From contig JALXBF010000065.1 of NCBI GenBank assembly GCA_026991575.1, positions 62,001-126,000 on the forward strand: a stretch of 64,000 bases of DNA, written 5' to 3'. Origin of the DNA: Planctomycetota bacterium. GTDB lineage: Bacteria; Planctomycetota; Planctomycetia; JALXBF01. Under the pieces are notes generated by a model, which was not told where the DNA came from, made no database searches, and saw only the letters and a program-made list of their open reading frames with translations. Every line of letters starts with the position of its first letter. Within the stretch, counting starts at the first letter, position 1. The position numbers and the translations under genes were made by a program. Shown one piece after another: positions 26,875 to 36,431 of the stretch.

Positions 26875-28221
26875 TCAGGCGCCGGGCATGGCTACGGGGT
26901 AACGGCCTTCCTCGTCGGGTAGCACAGGCGGAGGTGTGTCCCAGTCCATGTGGTCGATGTCGGCAACAAGTTGCTCATCGGAATGGAACACTTCGTCCCA
27001 GGTTACCAGCTTGCCGCTGTGTGCCGCGATTCTGCCCATGATGGCTGTCATGCACGCATAGACGCACCGCTCGGTCTCGTTGTAGTCCTTGTTGTTTCGG
27101 ATAGCATCAACGAGCAGGTCCATCTCGACCTGATAGGGGTTGGGCTCAGGCCCCGTGTAGCGCCAGGCGATCTGCTTGCTGTCGAACTTGTATCCCTTGT
27201 AGATGACCGGATTGGGCCGGGCCAGGTTCTGCATGATGCGGGCACTCCGCCTGGTACCGTGGGCGTAGTCGGCGAACTCATTCCAGCAGCCGGCGATGTG
27301 CCGCCCCTGGGCAAAGAGCCGCGAGCCGTCGGCGAAGATGTACTCCACAGCGTAATGGTCCCACATCTGGTCTGGCTGTCGTCTCACCTGGCGGCCACCC
27401 TGGCCCTGGGCTGCCACCGGCCAGCTTCCCTTGGCCCAGCAGCAGACGTCGATGTTATGAATCAGCCAATCGACGAAGAAGCTGCCGTTCAGCCAGGTGA
27501 AGCAGCTGTAGTTACGGATCTGATGGGCCAGCTCATTCTCGCCAGGCCGTCTTGGCTTGAAGCCCACCGGCCCGTGCATGCGGTAGGTGCGTAGCAGGAT
27601 GACGTGGCCGATCTCACCGTCGTGGATCCGCCGGATGATCTCCTGCCGTGGGGCATCGTGCCGCCACATCAGGCCGCCCGCGATCTTGAGGCCTTTTTCC
27701 TGCGCTAGCCGCCCGGCACGCAGCACGCGGCGCAGCCCAGGCGGGTCAACCCCAAACGATTTTTCCATGAACACGTTCACGCCCCTCTTGACCGCGTACT
27801 CCACATGCACGGGGCGAAACGCCGGCGGGGTGGCCAACAGCACGACGTCGCTGGGGCCCAACAGGTCGATGGCCTTGCGATACGCGTCGAAGCCAAGAAA
27901 CTGGCGTTCTGGCGGCACGTCCACTTGCGGCCCGAAGCGCCTGGTCAGTGCCCGTAGGCTGGAGTTGAGGCGGTCACGGAAGACGTCGGCCATGGCCACG
28001 ACCTGCACAGGGCCTGAGGTTGACAGGATATTGGCTGCGGCCCCGGTACCACGACCGCCGCAGCCAACGAGCGCGACCCTGATAACGTTTTGCTCGTGGA
28101 TGTACCCCGGGCCTCGAGCCAGCAGGGGTCGGGTAGCAGCGGCTGCGGCGACTGCCGCGGAGGCTCGGCTCAAGAATTCGCGGCGAGACGACCGGGGATC
28201 GAAACGGTTTTTCTCAGCCAT
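26875..28221 (-). CDS. Tat-exported Gfo/Idh/MocA-family oxidoreductase
   Basis: This 448-residue protein is a paralogue of the one at the window's left end. It has a twin-arginine signal (SSRREFLSRAS then an Ala-rich segment), the Rossmann motif VALVGCGGRGTG, and MEKSFGVDPPG in place of the usual EKP, so the lysine is kept but followed by S rather than P. PPERQFLGFDAYRKAIDL and GGLMWRHDAPR also mark the secreted planctomycete subgroup. GGAGG precedes the ATG by seven bases. The isomerase gene upstream ends 23 nt before this start, so the two form an operon. Such pairs usually process sugar derivatives, one exported and one cytosolic; the substrate cannot be told. Confidence 0.88.
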   Translation of the reverse strand: MAEKNRFDPRSSRREFLSRASAAVAAAAATRPLLARGPGYIHEQNVIRVALVGCGGRGTGAAANILSTSGPVQVVAMADVFRDRLNSSLRALTRRFGPQVDVPPERQFLGFDAYRKAIDLLGPSDVVLLATPPAFRPVHVEYAVKRGVNVFMEKSFGVDPPGLRRVLRAGRLAQEKGLKIAGGLMWRHDAPRQEIIRRIHDGEIGHVILLRTYRMHGPVGFKPRRPGENELAHQIRNYSCFTWLNGSFFVDWLIHNIDVCCWAKGSWPVAAQGQGGRQVRRQPDQMWDHYAVEYIFADGSRLFAQGRHIAGCWNEFADYAHGTRRSARIMQNLARPNPVIYKGYKFDSKQIAWRYTGPEPNPYQVEMDLLVDAIRNNKDYNETERCVYACMTAIMGRIAAHSGKLVTWDEVFHSDEQLVADIDHMDWDTPPPVLPDEEGRYPVAMPGA

Positions 28222-28244
28222 GGTGGGCCTCCGGCGTGAGAGTG

Positions 28245-29117
28245 TCAGGAACCTGGCTTCAGGTGGGCTGGCTCAGGGGATTGCTCAAGGTCACGAATCA
28301 GTCGGCTCAGGTAGGCAAAGCTCTGCTCCGCCTGATCGACCGTGCCGCATTCGACGCTGAGGACGATGTCCCGTGGCGCTTTCCGGCAGAGCCGCACGAC
28401 GGCTTGCCAGTCGATGACCCCGTCGCCGCAGGCACAGCCAACCGGTGTACCCGTCACGCGACCGCGTTCAGCTTCCGCCTGGGCCTGAGAGATGTCCTTG
28501 GCGTGGACGTGGACGAGCCTGGGCAGGACGTGTTCGAGCCAGGCGATCGGGTCCTGACCGGACAGGTAAGCATTGCCGGTGTCGAAGTTGATGCCGACAA
28601 CGGGTGCAGGCACAAGGTTGATGATCTCATCGAGTCCCCCGGGCGTGCGGCTGTACTGTTGGTGCGGTTCCAGGCCGATGAGAATGCCGCGTCGTTCAGC
28701 GACGGCGACCACTTCGGTGAGCACGTACTTCATGAGTACGAAGTCTTCGTCGCGCGTGGTCCAGCTCGGCTTGGGGCCTTCGTCCGTGTTGACCACCGGG
28801 GCGCCGCATTCGGCCGCGAAGCGGACCGCCAGTTTGAGCGATTCGGTGCTGACTTCTGGTTTGCACAGCGGCATGTGGGCGGATAGCCCCGAGATGCGCA
28901 CGCCGGCACGTTCGCAAATGCGGGCGATTCGGAGCGGATCGTCAAAGAGCGAGATCGAGTGAAAGTAGCCGGCTTCGCTGAGGAGTTCTCGGCCGAAGTG
29001 GACCATGGGCTCGACGAACTCATAGCCGATCTCGGCCGCTTTCTCCACTCCCCATTCAAACGGCTTGTCCGCGTGCCGCACGAATTCGAGGTTAATGCCC
29101 AGCCGCACACGCCCCAT
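28245..29117 (-). CDS. Sugar phosphate isomerase/epimerase (xylose-isomerase-like TIM barrel)
   Basis: The 290-residue cytosolic protein has the AP-endonuclease-2/xylose-isomerase-like TIM barrel fold with a divalent metal site. Likely ligands are visible in order: GLEPHQQY (Glu), NFDTGNAYLSG (Asp), VHVHAKD (His) and LSVECG (Glu). AGGAG lies nine bases upstream of the chosen ATG. It is the first gene of a two-gene operon with the oxidoreductase, behind a well-spaced promoter. Family members include epimerases of tagatose, allulose or inosose, but sequence alone does not tell which one this is. Confidence 0.85.
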   Translation of the reverse strand: MGRVRLGINLEFVRHADKPFEWGVEKAAEIGYEFVEPMVHFGRELLSEAGYFHSISLFDDPLRIARICERAGVRISGLSAHMPLCKPEVSTESLKLAVRFAAECGAPVVNTDEGPKPSWTTRDEDFVLMKYVLTEVVAVAERRGILIGLEPHQQYSRTPGGLDEIINLVPAPVVGINFDTGNAYLSGQDPIAWLEHVLPRLVHVHAKDISQAQAEAERGRVTGTPVGCACGDGVIDWQAVVRLCRKAPRDIVLSVECGTVDQAEQSFAYLSRLIRDLEQSPEPAHLKPGS

Positions 29118-29184
29118 GAGAGCGGCTCCTGCTGGCGGGTTGGTCCCGGGCCGGTCACGGCGGGATAGTCGCTAATGCGTAGTC

Positions 29185-29213
29185 ATTTTATTAACTTTAG
29201 CGCCCGGCGCCAA
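29185..29213 (-). promoter_or_regulatory. Promoter of the isomerase-oxidoreductase operon
   Basis: On the minus strand TTGGCG (29208-29213) and TAAAAT (29185-29190) are separated by 17 nt in an AT-rich patch. Transcription would begin about 60 nt before the isomerase ATG. Confidence 0.5.
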
Positions 29214-29801
29214 CCTCCGGCACGGTGCGACACCGCGGCGGTGTTCGGCAATGGATGGCCTGACGGTGACAGGAGGGCACCATGGTGGCTGGAGGTGCGT
29301 GTGGGATCGGCCTGCCCAGGGGCCGTGGGCAGGCAGCCGGGGGGCCTCACCTTCCGGCGGCAAGGTTGCATCGGGGGCGTCCGCGCGGCGGCGTTGCTCT
29401 TCTTCATTCCCGACGTCACGCCCACAACCGCTGCGTTGGAATGGCAAGTTCAGCCGTCGGTGCCCGCACGATCGTCAGGCGGATTCCGCCGCCCGATGCC
29501 AGGTGAGTGTCCGGACGCTCGGCACAGCGCGAGTGCGGCTTTTGGGGCGGAACGTTCCGGGACAAAGGGGGGACTCACGTAACACTGCCGACGCCATGCA
29601 ATCAACCTTGCAGGCGGGGGATGTGAAGCCCCATGCCGGCCCAGCCAGGCGAGCTATCACACCGAAGCACCTTTCCCCCGTGGTACGGTTTGGACCGTCG
29701 GCGAAACATCGCCGCAGGCCCCCGGCGAGCTACTCGGCGCCATGCCGTTCGGTGATCTGCAGTAGTTGGGCTTGAATTGGTCTTGCCGGTCCATGTCCGC
29801 C

Positions 29802-29830
29802 TTGACCCGGGTCACGGGACTGGCTAGAAG
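29802..29830 (+). promoter_or_regulatory. Sigma-70-like promoter for the HDOD-kinase gene
   Basis: TTGACC (29802-29807) and TAGAAG (29825-29830) have a 17-nt spacer. The predicted start lies about 48 nt before the GTG start codon. Confidence 0.45.
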
Positions 29831-29884
29831 GACAGGGCAAGATCACGTCGCCCGAGGCGCAGCCGCTCACGGAGGAGCGAGAAC

Positions 29885-31930
29885 GTGAAGCAGGTCGATA
29901 TTCTAGACCGCGTGCTGTCGCTGGAAGAACTGCCGATGCGGCCGGAAACGGCGGCCCAGCTACTGGCTTTCCACGATGAGCTTGTCGATGGCTACCGTCT
30001 ACGCCGCCTGCTGGCCGCTGATCCGGCGCTTCTCTTCTGCGCGGCCCGCCTCAGCGGGGCTCATGCCGCTGACCGCGTGCCGACGATTGACGAGTTGGCA
30101 CGCGTCGCACGCACATCCGCTTTCTGGCGGCACCTGGCCGGCGTGGTCAGCGTCTACCGGCCCAACAAGTCGGGACACCTGCCACTGGTCCGAGCGTGGC
30201 GATTCAGCTTGGCTACCGCATCGGCTGCCCGCGCCCTGATCCGGCCGGAGGCTCACGAGTCGTCTGCCCGAGCGTTTACGGCCGGCTGGTACCGCACACT
30301 CGGTGCCTACGTGCTGGCGGTGCTTGAGGGGGAGCGCTGGGAGGAGCTGCGGAGCCAGGCACTGTCGTACGAACACCTCCTGGAGCTAGAAAAGGAGACG
30401 TTCGGGCTCAGTCAGCACGAACTGGCCATCCACCTGCTGGTTCACTGGGGGCTGAGTGTCGAACCGTTGGTTGAGATGAGACGCAGGGCCAATGGCAACG
30501 GTCAGCACACGTCGTTGTCGCAGCTGACTGCCGATGCCATCCGACTCGTGCAGGATACGCCCCTAGCTCTGTGTGCCTGTCCGCTTCCGGCGGATGCCCG
30601 TCGACTCCAGGAGCTTGCGTGGTTGGAGCGTGCCGTAGCGCAGGTTGAGCAGTTCTTGACCGAGCCACGCCGTGGGCGGGTCGGTGACCGTGGCGACTGG
30701 CTCGTCCGTGGCGCGCGTCTGGCGGCTGATGCTGTGGCCCGCCGCACCGCCTCAGCATGGCGTGTCCATCTGGAACGTGCTGCGAGGGGCGGAACGGAGG
30801 AGCGCTTTCCCGCCGACCTGGCCCGTGCCGTGGCGCAGGCGCTGCGTGAGGCGGCGTCGGTGGATGTTGTCTGTGCGGTTGCTCTTGCCCGCGAGGGGCG
30901 CAGTTCGGTGGCGATAGCGCCCAGTGCCGGATCGGTGCGCATCCACCATGTCTCGTCCGTGCTCGACAATCACTCACGCCTGCGCGCCGTGCTCAGCTCC
31001 ATTCGCTGCTATCCCAGCAAGCACGGCTGGATTGAACGCAACCTGCTGCACCAACCGCACGCTACCGTGCTCGTTCTCCTCGATGCCAACGCTGCGGCAG
31101 TCGTGGGCCAACTTGGCGACGTGCTGCGTGAGCTCGCGCACTGTGCGCAAGCGGCCGTTGCGAGGTACCACGAGGAGAAGCAGCGGCGCGAGGTCCTGTG
31201 CGACCTCCACGAAGCACAGGCGACGGCGAGTCGCATCATTGAGGAGCGGGTCTTGGAGGCGATCGGTGAGTTTGCCGCGGGAGCGGCTCACGAGTTGAAC
31301 AATCGCATCGCCGTCATACGGGGCCGTGCTCAGCTGCTGCTGGAGGGTGAGCAGGAGGCGGCACGGCTGAGGGCTCTGGAGACCATTTTGCAGGAAACCC
31401 GCCGCGTCCGCGAGATCTTGCAGAAGCTCTACGACCTGGCACAGCCGGCCGAACCAGAATTCGAACGCGTGGAGCCGCTCGAAGTGGTGCATGAGGCTGT
31501 TGATCGCTTGAGACGAGAGCTTACCGGCGCAGGCGAGTGCTGTGTCGAAATCGAAGCCGCTGACCAGGCACTCCGCGTGCAGGCGGACCCGGAGATGTTG
31601 CGGGAGGCACTCTATGAGCTGATCCGCAACGCGGTTGAAGCGGGCCAGGGACCGGTGCGTATCGCAGTGCGCGCCACGGCGCGTAACGCGGTTGTGGTGC
31701 GCATCATGAACCAGGCCACCATGGACCAGCGTCTTCAGCGGCTAGCATGGGTGCCGTTCTACTCGGGCCGCGAGGCTGGTCGCGGTGTCGGACTGGGCCT
31801 GCCGCTGGCACGGCGGTTGGTCGAGGCTCAGGGGGGGCGACTGCGCCTGTACTCGGCCGCCGCGGGTACCGTTGTCGACGTCATCTTGCCGATGCCGCCC
31901 GCCTCAGGCGGGCAGAGACGGTGTGCGTGA
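29885..31930 (+). CDS. HDOD-like domain fused to a histidine kinase
   Basis: The first 220 or so residues resemble an HDOD domain, a helical regulatory module often linked to second-messenger or kinase signalling (LEELPMRPETAAQLLAFHDE, YRLRRLLAADPALLFCAARLSG). A region of about 200 residues without clear homology follows. The kinase core has an H-box in GAAHELNNRIAVIRGR, an N-box in ALYELIRNAVEAGQGP and a G2 box in GVGLGLPLARRLVEAQGG. The G1 box, normally DxGxG, reads VRIMNQATMD, so the ATP-binding Asp is not where expected. No transmembrane segment is apparent, so the protein is likely cytosolic. No response regulator is adjacent. GGAGGAG lies seven bases before the GTG. The stop is 5 nt from the convergent glycosyltransferase stop. 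It may be a weak kinase, a phosphatase or a pseudokinase. Confidence 0.75.
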   Translation: MKQVDILDRVLSLEELPMRPETAAQLLAFHDELVDGYRLRRLLAADPALLFCAARLSGAHAADRVPTIDELARVARTSAFWRHLAGVVSVYRPNKSGHLPLVRAWRFSLATASAARALIRPEAHESSARAFTAGWYRTLGAYVLAVLEGERWEELRSQALSYEHLLELEKETFGLSQHELAIHLLVHWGLSVEPLVEMRRRANGNGQHTSLSQLTADAIRLVQDTPLALCACPLPADARRLQELAWLERAVAQVEQFLTEPRRGRVGDRGDWLVRGARLAADAVARRTASAWRVHLERAARGGTEERFPADLARAVAQALREAASVDVVCAVALAREGRSSVAIAPSAGSVRIHHVSSVLDNHSRLRAVLSSIRCYPSKHGWIERNLLHQPHATVLVLLDANAAAVVGQLGDVLRELAHCAQAAVARYHEEKQRREVLCDLHEAQATASRIIEERVLEAIGEFAAGAAHELNNRIAVIRGRAQLLLEGEQEAARLRALETILQETRRVREILQKLYDLAQPAEPEFERVEPLEVVHEAVDRLRRELTGAGECCVEIEAADQALRVQADPEMLREALYELIRNAVEAGQGPVRIAVRATARNAVVVRIMNQATMDQRLQRLAWVPFYSGREAGRGVGLGLPLARRLVEAQGGRLRLYSAAAGTVVDVILPMPPASGGQRRCA

Positions 31931-31935
31931 GGGGG

Positions 31936-33093
31936 CTAGTGGGTGTGGGATCTATCCGGGCCGGTTCCGGCCAGGACGGCCCGGAACAGCTCCAGATGGC
32001 GGCGCGCGGCGGCCTGCAGCGCAAAACACTGCTCCACCCGTTGCCGTACCGCCACGCTCAGCTCCGGCCATCGCCGCCGTGCCCGAAGCGCCTCAATGAG
32101 CACGGCAGCCAACCGCTCCGCACGACGGCTCTCAAAAACCCAGCCCACCGCGTCCTGCTGGCCCACCACTTCCAGATTGCCCGCTATCGCGCTGACCACC
32201 GGCACAACGCCGCATGCCATCGCCTCGAGCAACGCGATGCTGATCCCCTCGAAGTGGCTGGGCAGCACGAACAGATCCAGCGCGTGCAGTATCTCCGCAG
32301 GTCGCCTGACCTCACCAAGGTAGCACACCCCGGGCAACGCAGTGAGCCGTTGGGCCCACTTGCTGGAGGCCGGACCCCCGGCTACCAGAAGCATCGCGTC
32401 TGGCACCGTCTGCTTGACCGCTGGCCACGCCGCGATCAACTCCTCGATCCCTTTCTCCGGGGACAGCCTACCGACGTAGCCCACGATCGGTCCGGCCACG
32501 GCCAGCCGCGACCGCGCAGAAGCGCGCTCCTCTGCTGTGGGGGGGCGGTACGTGCGACAGCAGACCGCGTTGCGAATCAGGTGGAGTCTTGTTGCCGGAT
32601 AGCCGGCCTCCACCAGCTCCTCATGCACGAGACGGCTGGGGGCGACGATCGCGTCGGCCGCCAAGCAGGCTCGCCGAATCCGCTCGCCCAGCAGTGCCTG
32701 CCGCTGCCAGGCCACGTCCCCAGTGGCTCCCGCCCCCTCGGCCCGCAGCACGACCGGACGCTCCAGGGATTGCCGCACGCTGATGGCTGCCCAGGCCTGA
32801 TGCTTCAGCATGGAAACGTAGACAATGTCGGTCTTGTCCCGGTGTCGGACAAGATAGCGGCGTAACGCGAGCACGTAACGTGCCGTGCCGACGAAGCGAA
32901 CCGCAGGCAGGGGCAGACGGGTGACCGGTATGCCATCGACCGTCTCGTGCGCGGGCCAGTTCGGATCGTAGCGAGCCGCAACCACGTGCACGTCACAACC
33001 GTGGTGAGCCCACTCGCCGGCCAGTGCCCGCAGCACGGACTCCGCACCGCCCACCAGCGGGTAGAACCGTTGTGTCACCAACGTGATTCGCAT
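31936..33093 (-). CDS. GT4-family glycosyltransferase
   Basis: Family GT4 retaining glycosyltransferases add sugars to cell-envelope polysaccharides, lipids or glycoproteins. The N-terminal half opens MRITLVTQRFYPLVGGAESV with the typical glycine-rich loop. The C-terminal half has YVGRLSPEKGIEELIAAWP and the EX7E-type motif in FEGISIALLEAMACG. The ATG at 33093 is chosen because its A overlaps the mfd stop (TGATG), giving 385 residues, the usual length. The longer frame starting further right would overlap mfd heavily and has no ribosome site. Translational coupling to a DNA repair gene is odd; there is no metabolic link visible. The sugar donor and acceptor are unknown. Confidence 0.88.
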   Translation of the reverse strand: MRITLVTQRFYPLVGGAESVLRALAGEWAHHGCDVHVVAARYDPNWPAHETVDGIPVTRLPLPAVRFVGTARYVLALRRYLVRHRDKTDIVYVSMLKHQAWAAISVRQSLERPVVLRAEGAGATGDVAWQRQALLGERIRRACLAADAIVAPSRLVHEELVEAGYPATRLHLIRNAVCCRTYRPPTAEERASARSRLAVAGPIVGYVGRLSPEKGIEELIAAWPAVKQTVPDAMLLVAGGPASSKWAQRLTALPGVCYLGEVRRPAEILHALDLFVLPSHFEGISIALLEAMACGVVPVVSAIAGNLEVVGQQDAVGWVFESRRAERLAAVLIEALRARRRWPELSVAVRQRVEQCFALQAAARRHLELFRAVLAGTGPDRSHTH

Positions 33094-36000
33094 CAGGCCG
33101 CCTGCACCGGCTCGCTGCCCGGTGCCATCAACACCATGAGCTGTTGCACAAGCTGAGTTGTGCTCGTTTCTTGCTCCACGGGCAAGTAGCCGGTCGTGTC
33201 GTCGGTCAGCCGAAGCCGGTTCTTCAGCCGTTTTTGCAGGGCTCGTTGTCCGGCGACGGTGGCAAACGAGAAGATGACGTACCCGTCGTGCAGCCGGATG
33301 CGCTGGATCGACCATGGCTGCGCAAGGATCCGAAGCCGGGCGGCCTGCAGCAAGTTACGGACCGGTCCGGGCAGCGGTCCGAAGCGGTCCTTAATCTCCG
33401 CTTCCAGATCGTCGACATCGGCCAGGGTGCGGAGTTGGCCGAGCTTGCGGTACAGCTCGATCCGTTGCCGGTGAGCCGGCACGTACTGCTCCGGCAGGTA
33501 CGTCTTCCAGGGTAAGTCGATGACGACGGGAATCCACTGAGGGGCCGGCTCGTTTTTCAGTTCGCGCACGGCCTGCTCCAGCAACTGGCAGTATAGCTCG
33601 TAGCCGACGGCCGCAATGTGGCCACTTTGCTGCGGACCCAAGATGTTGCCCGCACCCCGGATCTCCAGATCACGCAGCGCGAGCTTGAAGCCGGCACCGA
33701 GTTCGTTGAACTCTTCGATTGCTTTCAGTCGCTGGCGAGCATCCTCTGTCATCGCCCGCGATGGGTCGACCAGCAGGTAGGCGTAGGCACGGTGCTTGTA
33801 CCGACCGACGCGGCCGCGGAGCTGGTGTAGGTCAGCAAGGCCAAAGCGATCGGCATCGTTGATGAACAGCGTGTTCGCTGTGGGGATATCCAGTCCGTTC
33901 TCGATGATCGTCGTGGCTACAAGCACGTCGAACTTGCGATCAAAGAAGTCGATCATGGTCGCTTCCAGTTCCTGCGGCGGCATGCGGCCGTGGGCGTAGC
34001 GGACAATCGCTTCCGGTACAAGCTGCTGGATCCTCCGGGCGATCTCGTGAATGTTGTAGACCCGGTTGTGCACGAACAGGACCTGCCCGTCGCGGTTGAG
34101 CTCACGCAGGATCGCGTTACGGATCAGGTCGTCGTCCCACCGGCAAATGTGCGTCTCGACCGCTGTACGGCCCAGCGGCGGCGTCTCCAGTACCGAGATG
34201 TCCCGGATGCCCAGCAAAGCCATATGTAGCGTGCGCGGGATCGGTGTGGCCGTCAGCGTGAGCACGTCGACCATGGCGCGCATCGACTTCAGACGCTCCT
34301 TATGCGCCACGCCAAAACGCTGCTCCTCATCGATGATCACCAATCCCAGGTCATGGAACTCGACGTCGGGCTGCAGTAGCCGGTGCGTGCCGATGATGAT
34401 GTCGACGGTGCCCTGCTTCAGTCGCTCCAACACGTCGCGCTGTTCGGCCTTCGACTTGAACCGGCTCAGCACCTCAATCTCAAACGGGAACGCGGCAAAG
34501 CGTTCCGTGAACGTGCGGTAGTGCTGCTCGGCCAATACCGTGGTAGGCACCAGCACGGCGACCTGCTTGCCGTGATCGACCACCTTGAACGCGGCGCGCA
34601 TGGCTAGTTCGGTTTTCCCGAAGCCTACGTCGCCGCAAAGCAGCCGGTCCATCGGCCGCGGCTGCGCCATGTCCTGCTTGATCTCGGCCATCACCCGCAG
34701 CTGATCGGGCGTTTCCTGAAATGGGAACGACGCCTCGAACTCAGCCTGCCATTCACTCTCCTGTGCGTAGCTGAAGCCCGGCCGGCTCAACCGCAGGGCT
34801 TGCAGCCGCAGCAGTTCGGCCGCCAGATCACGCACGGCCTCGGCCACCTGTTGCTTGCGCCGTTGCCACGTCGTGCCGCCGAGGCGCGACAGTGGTGGCT
34901 CCTGGCCTTTGCCGCCGACGTACTTCTGCACCAGATCAATCCGCGACGCCGGCACCAGAACCCGCGTGCCGCCGGCGAACTCCAGAACCAGATGCTCCTC
35001 CAACGTGCCGTGTCGCTCGCAGAGCTCCATGCCGCGGTAACGGGCGATGCCGTGCGCAACGTGCACCACATAGTCGCCTTCGCGCAGGTCAAGGAAGCTT
35101 TCGATGACGCGACTCTCGTAGCCACGTCGCGGGACAGGCCGTTTCAGCGACCGGCGCTGCAGGAGCTCGTTGTCGCTGAGCACCAGCAGACGCTTGCCGC
35201 TGACCGGAGCCCGACGAGACCGCCGTCGAGACGGTTGCTCGGGTAGAACCAATCGAAAGCCTGCCCGGACGGAGCCGACATCGAGCGTGAGCCGACCAGT
35301 CCGCAGCAGGGGACTGTCGCCGAAGATTTCCTGCAGCCGCGTCCGCTCAGCTTCGTTGTGGCAGGCGATCAAGACCGAAGTATCCTCGTCGACCAGTGCT
35401 TCCAGCTCCGCGCGAATCTGGCCTGCCCGCGACGTGAACCGCTGCACCGACTCGGTCCGCAGCGCCCAGGTGTTCTCCGAGCCGGGCCCTGGCATGCTGG
35501 AGATCGTGACCGTGGCGAATTGCGTTTGCAGCCGGGCGACGACATCCTCGAAGAGGAAGTGGCCCTTCAGGTCGGCCAGTCGATAAAGGTAGGCTTGCGC
35601 CTGGCGACGCAGCTCGAACGGCTCGATCAACAACCACCAGGTTGATTCGGGCCAGAATTCTGCAAGGTGCCCCGTCCACTGGTCCGGCGCCGCCTTCCCC
35701 GATACCGACTGAACCGTTGCCTGCTCGGCCGTTCCGCAGCTCCGCTGGGTTTCTGGGTCGAAGTATCTCAGCGACTCGATCTCATCGCCAAAGAACTCGA
35801 TCCGAAGCGGCTCGGTGGCGTTTGGTGAAAAGACATCGATGATGCCGCCGCGCACAGTGAACTCGCCGGGTAGTTCGACGACCTCGCTTCTGCTATAACC
35901 GCCCCGCTCCAGCCACTCGATGAGCCGTTCCATGGGCAGCTCCTCACCGACGCGCAGCGTCAGTTGGGCGTCACGGAGCTGCTGGGCACGGGGCACTGGT

Positions 36001-36431
36001 TGCAACAACGCCTGCACAGGCGTTAGCAGGACCTTGGGGAAGTCTCCGCGGGCCAGTCGGGTGAGGATTCGGAGGCGAGCGGCAAGGAGTTCGTCGCGTG
36101 CCTGCGGGAGGCGGCGTCGATTGCCCTCCCAGGCAGGGAACTGTTCGGCGCGCACGTCGGCAAAGCTCGCCAGGTCCTCGGCAAACTCGTCCAGGTCGGC
36201 GACATGGGGCAGAACAACGACCAGAGACCCGGGTGCGTGCTGCAGGAGGGCAGCGGTGACCAGCGCGCTGGCCGAGCCCCAGACGCCCTCGATCGCACCG
36301 GTGGTACCGGGAGCAAGCCGGCTGGCAAGCATGCTGCATGGCGGCTGCGCAGCCAACCAGCGCGCCAAGGCTCGCAGGGTCAACGGCGTCGGTGGCTTCT
36401 CGGGTTGCGCTTTCGAATGTGCCACAGCCAC
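33093..36431 (-). CDS. mfd: Transcription-repair coupling factor Mfd
   Basis: Mfd removes RNA polymerase stalled at DNA lesions and recruits UvrA. At 1,112 residues it is full length. An UvrB-homology region at the N-terminus is followed by the RNA polymerase-interacting domain with EGDYVVHVAHGIARYRGMEL. The RecG-like translocase shows Walker A in LCGDVGFGKTE, the DEEQ box in VIIDEEQRFGV and LTATPIPRTLHMAL. A C-terminal regulatory domain ends the protein. The start is a GTG with GAGGA eight bases upstream; no in-frame ATG lies nearby. The stop shares one base with the next gene. The gene is divergent from an acidic small protein gene. Confidence 0.97.
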   Translation of the reverse strand: MAVAHSKAQPEKPPTPLTLRALARWLAAQPPCSMLASRLAPGTTGAIEGVWGSASALVTAALLQHAPGSLVVVLPHVADLDEFAEDLASFADVRAEQFPAWEGNRRRLPQARDELLAARLRILTRLARGDFPKVLLTPVQALLQPVPRAQQLRDAQLTLRVGEELPMERLIEWLERGGYSRSEVVELPGEFTVRGGIIDVFSPNATEPLRIEFFGDEIESLRYFDPETQRSCGTAEQATVQSVSGKAAPDQWTGHLAEFWPESTWWLLIEPFELRRQAQAYLYRLADLKGHFLFEDVVARLQTQFATVTISSMPGPGSENTWALRTESVQRFTSRAGQIRAELEALVDEDTSVLIACHNEAERTRLQEIFGDSPLLRTGRLTLDVGSVRAGFRLVLPEQPSRRRSRRAPVSGKRLLVLSDNELLQRRSLKRPVPRRGYESRVIESFLDLREGDYVVHVAHGIARYRGMELCERHGTLEEHLVLEFAGGTRVLVPASRIDLVQKYVGGKGQEPPLSRLGGTTWQRRKQQVAEAVRDLAAELLRLQALRLSRPGFSYAQESEWQAEFEASFPFQETPDQLRVMAEIKQDMAQPRPMDRLLCGDVGFGKTELAMRAAFKVVDHGKQVAVLVPTTVLAEQHYRTFTERFAAFPFEIEVLSRFKSKAEQRDVLERLKQGTVDIIIGTHRLLQPDVEFHDLGLVIIDEEQRFGVAHKERLKSMRAMVDVLTLTATPIPRTLHMALLGIRDISVLETPPLGRTAVETHICRWDDDLIRNAILRELNRDGQVLFVHNRVYNIHEIARRIQQLVPEAIVRYAHGRMPPQELEATMIDFFDRKFDVLVATTIIENGLDIPTANTLFINDADRFGLADLHQLRGRVGRYKHRAYAYLLVDPSRAMTEDARQRLKAIEEFNELGAGFKLALRDLEIRGAGNILGPQQSGHIAAVGYELYCQLLEQAVRELKNEPAPQWIPVVIDLPWKTYLPEQYVPAHRQRIELYRKLGQLRTLADVDDLEAEIKDRFGPLPGPVRNLLQAARLRILAQPWSIQRIRLHDGYVIFSFATVAGQRALQKRLKNRLRLTDDTTGYLPVEQETSTTQLVQQLMVLMAPGSEPVQAA

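Larger units (their letters stand above)
29118..29884. other. 767-nt intergenic region with two promoters
   Basis: This divergent gap carries a predicted minus-strand promoter near its left end and a plus-strand promoter near its right end. In between, a 74-codon plus-strand frame starting at 29282 has an excellent AGGAGG site, but its sequence (RHAHNRCVG, ARLHRGRPR) is rich in Arg/Gly and lacks any family look, so it is not called. CTGCCCA and TGGGCAG form a 7-bp hairpin near 29320. Confidence 0.4.

Noticed and set aside
29282..29506. 74-codon frame with an excellent AGGAGG site
   Set aside because: The residues are rich in Arg, Gly and Ala with no family look, and other frames are open across the same GC-rich stretch.
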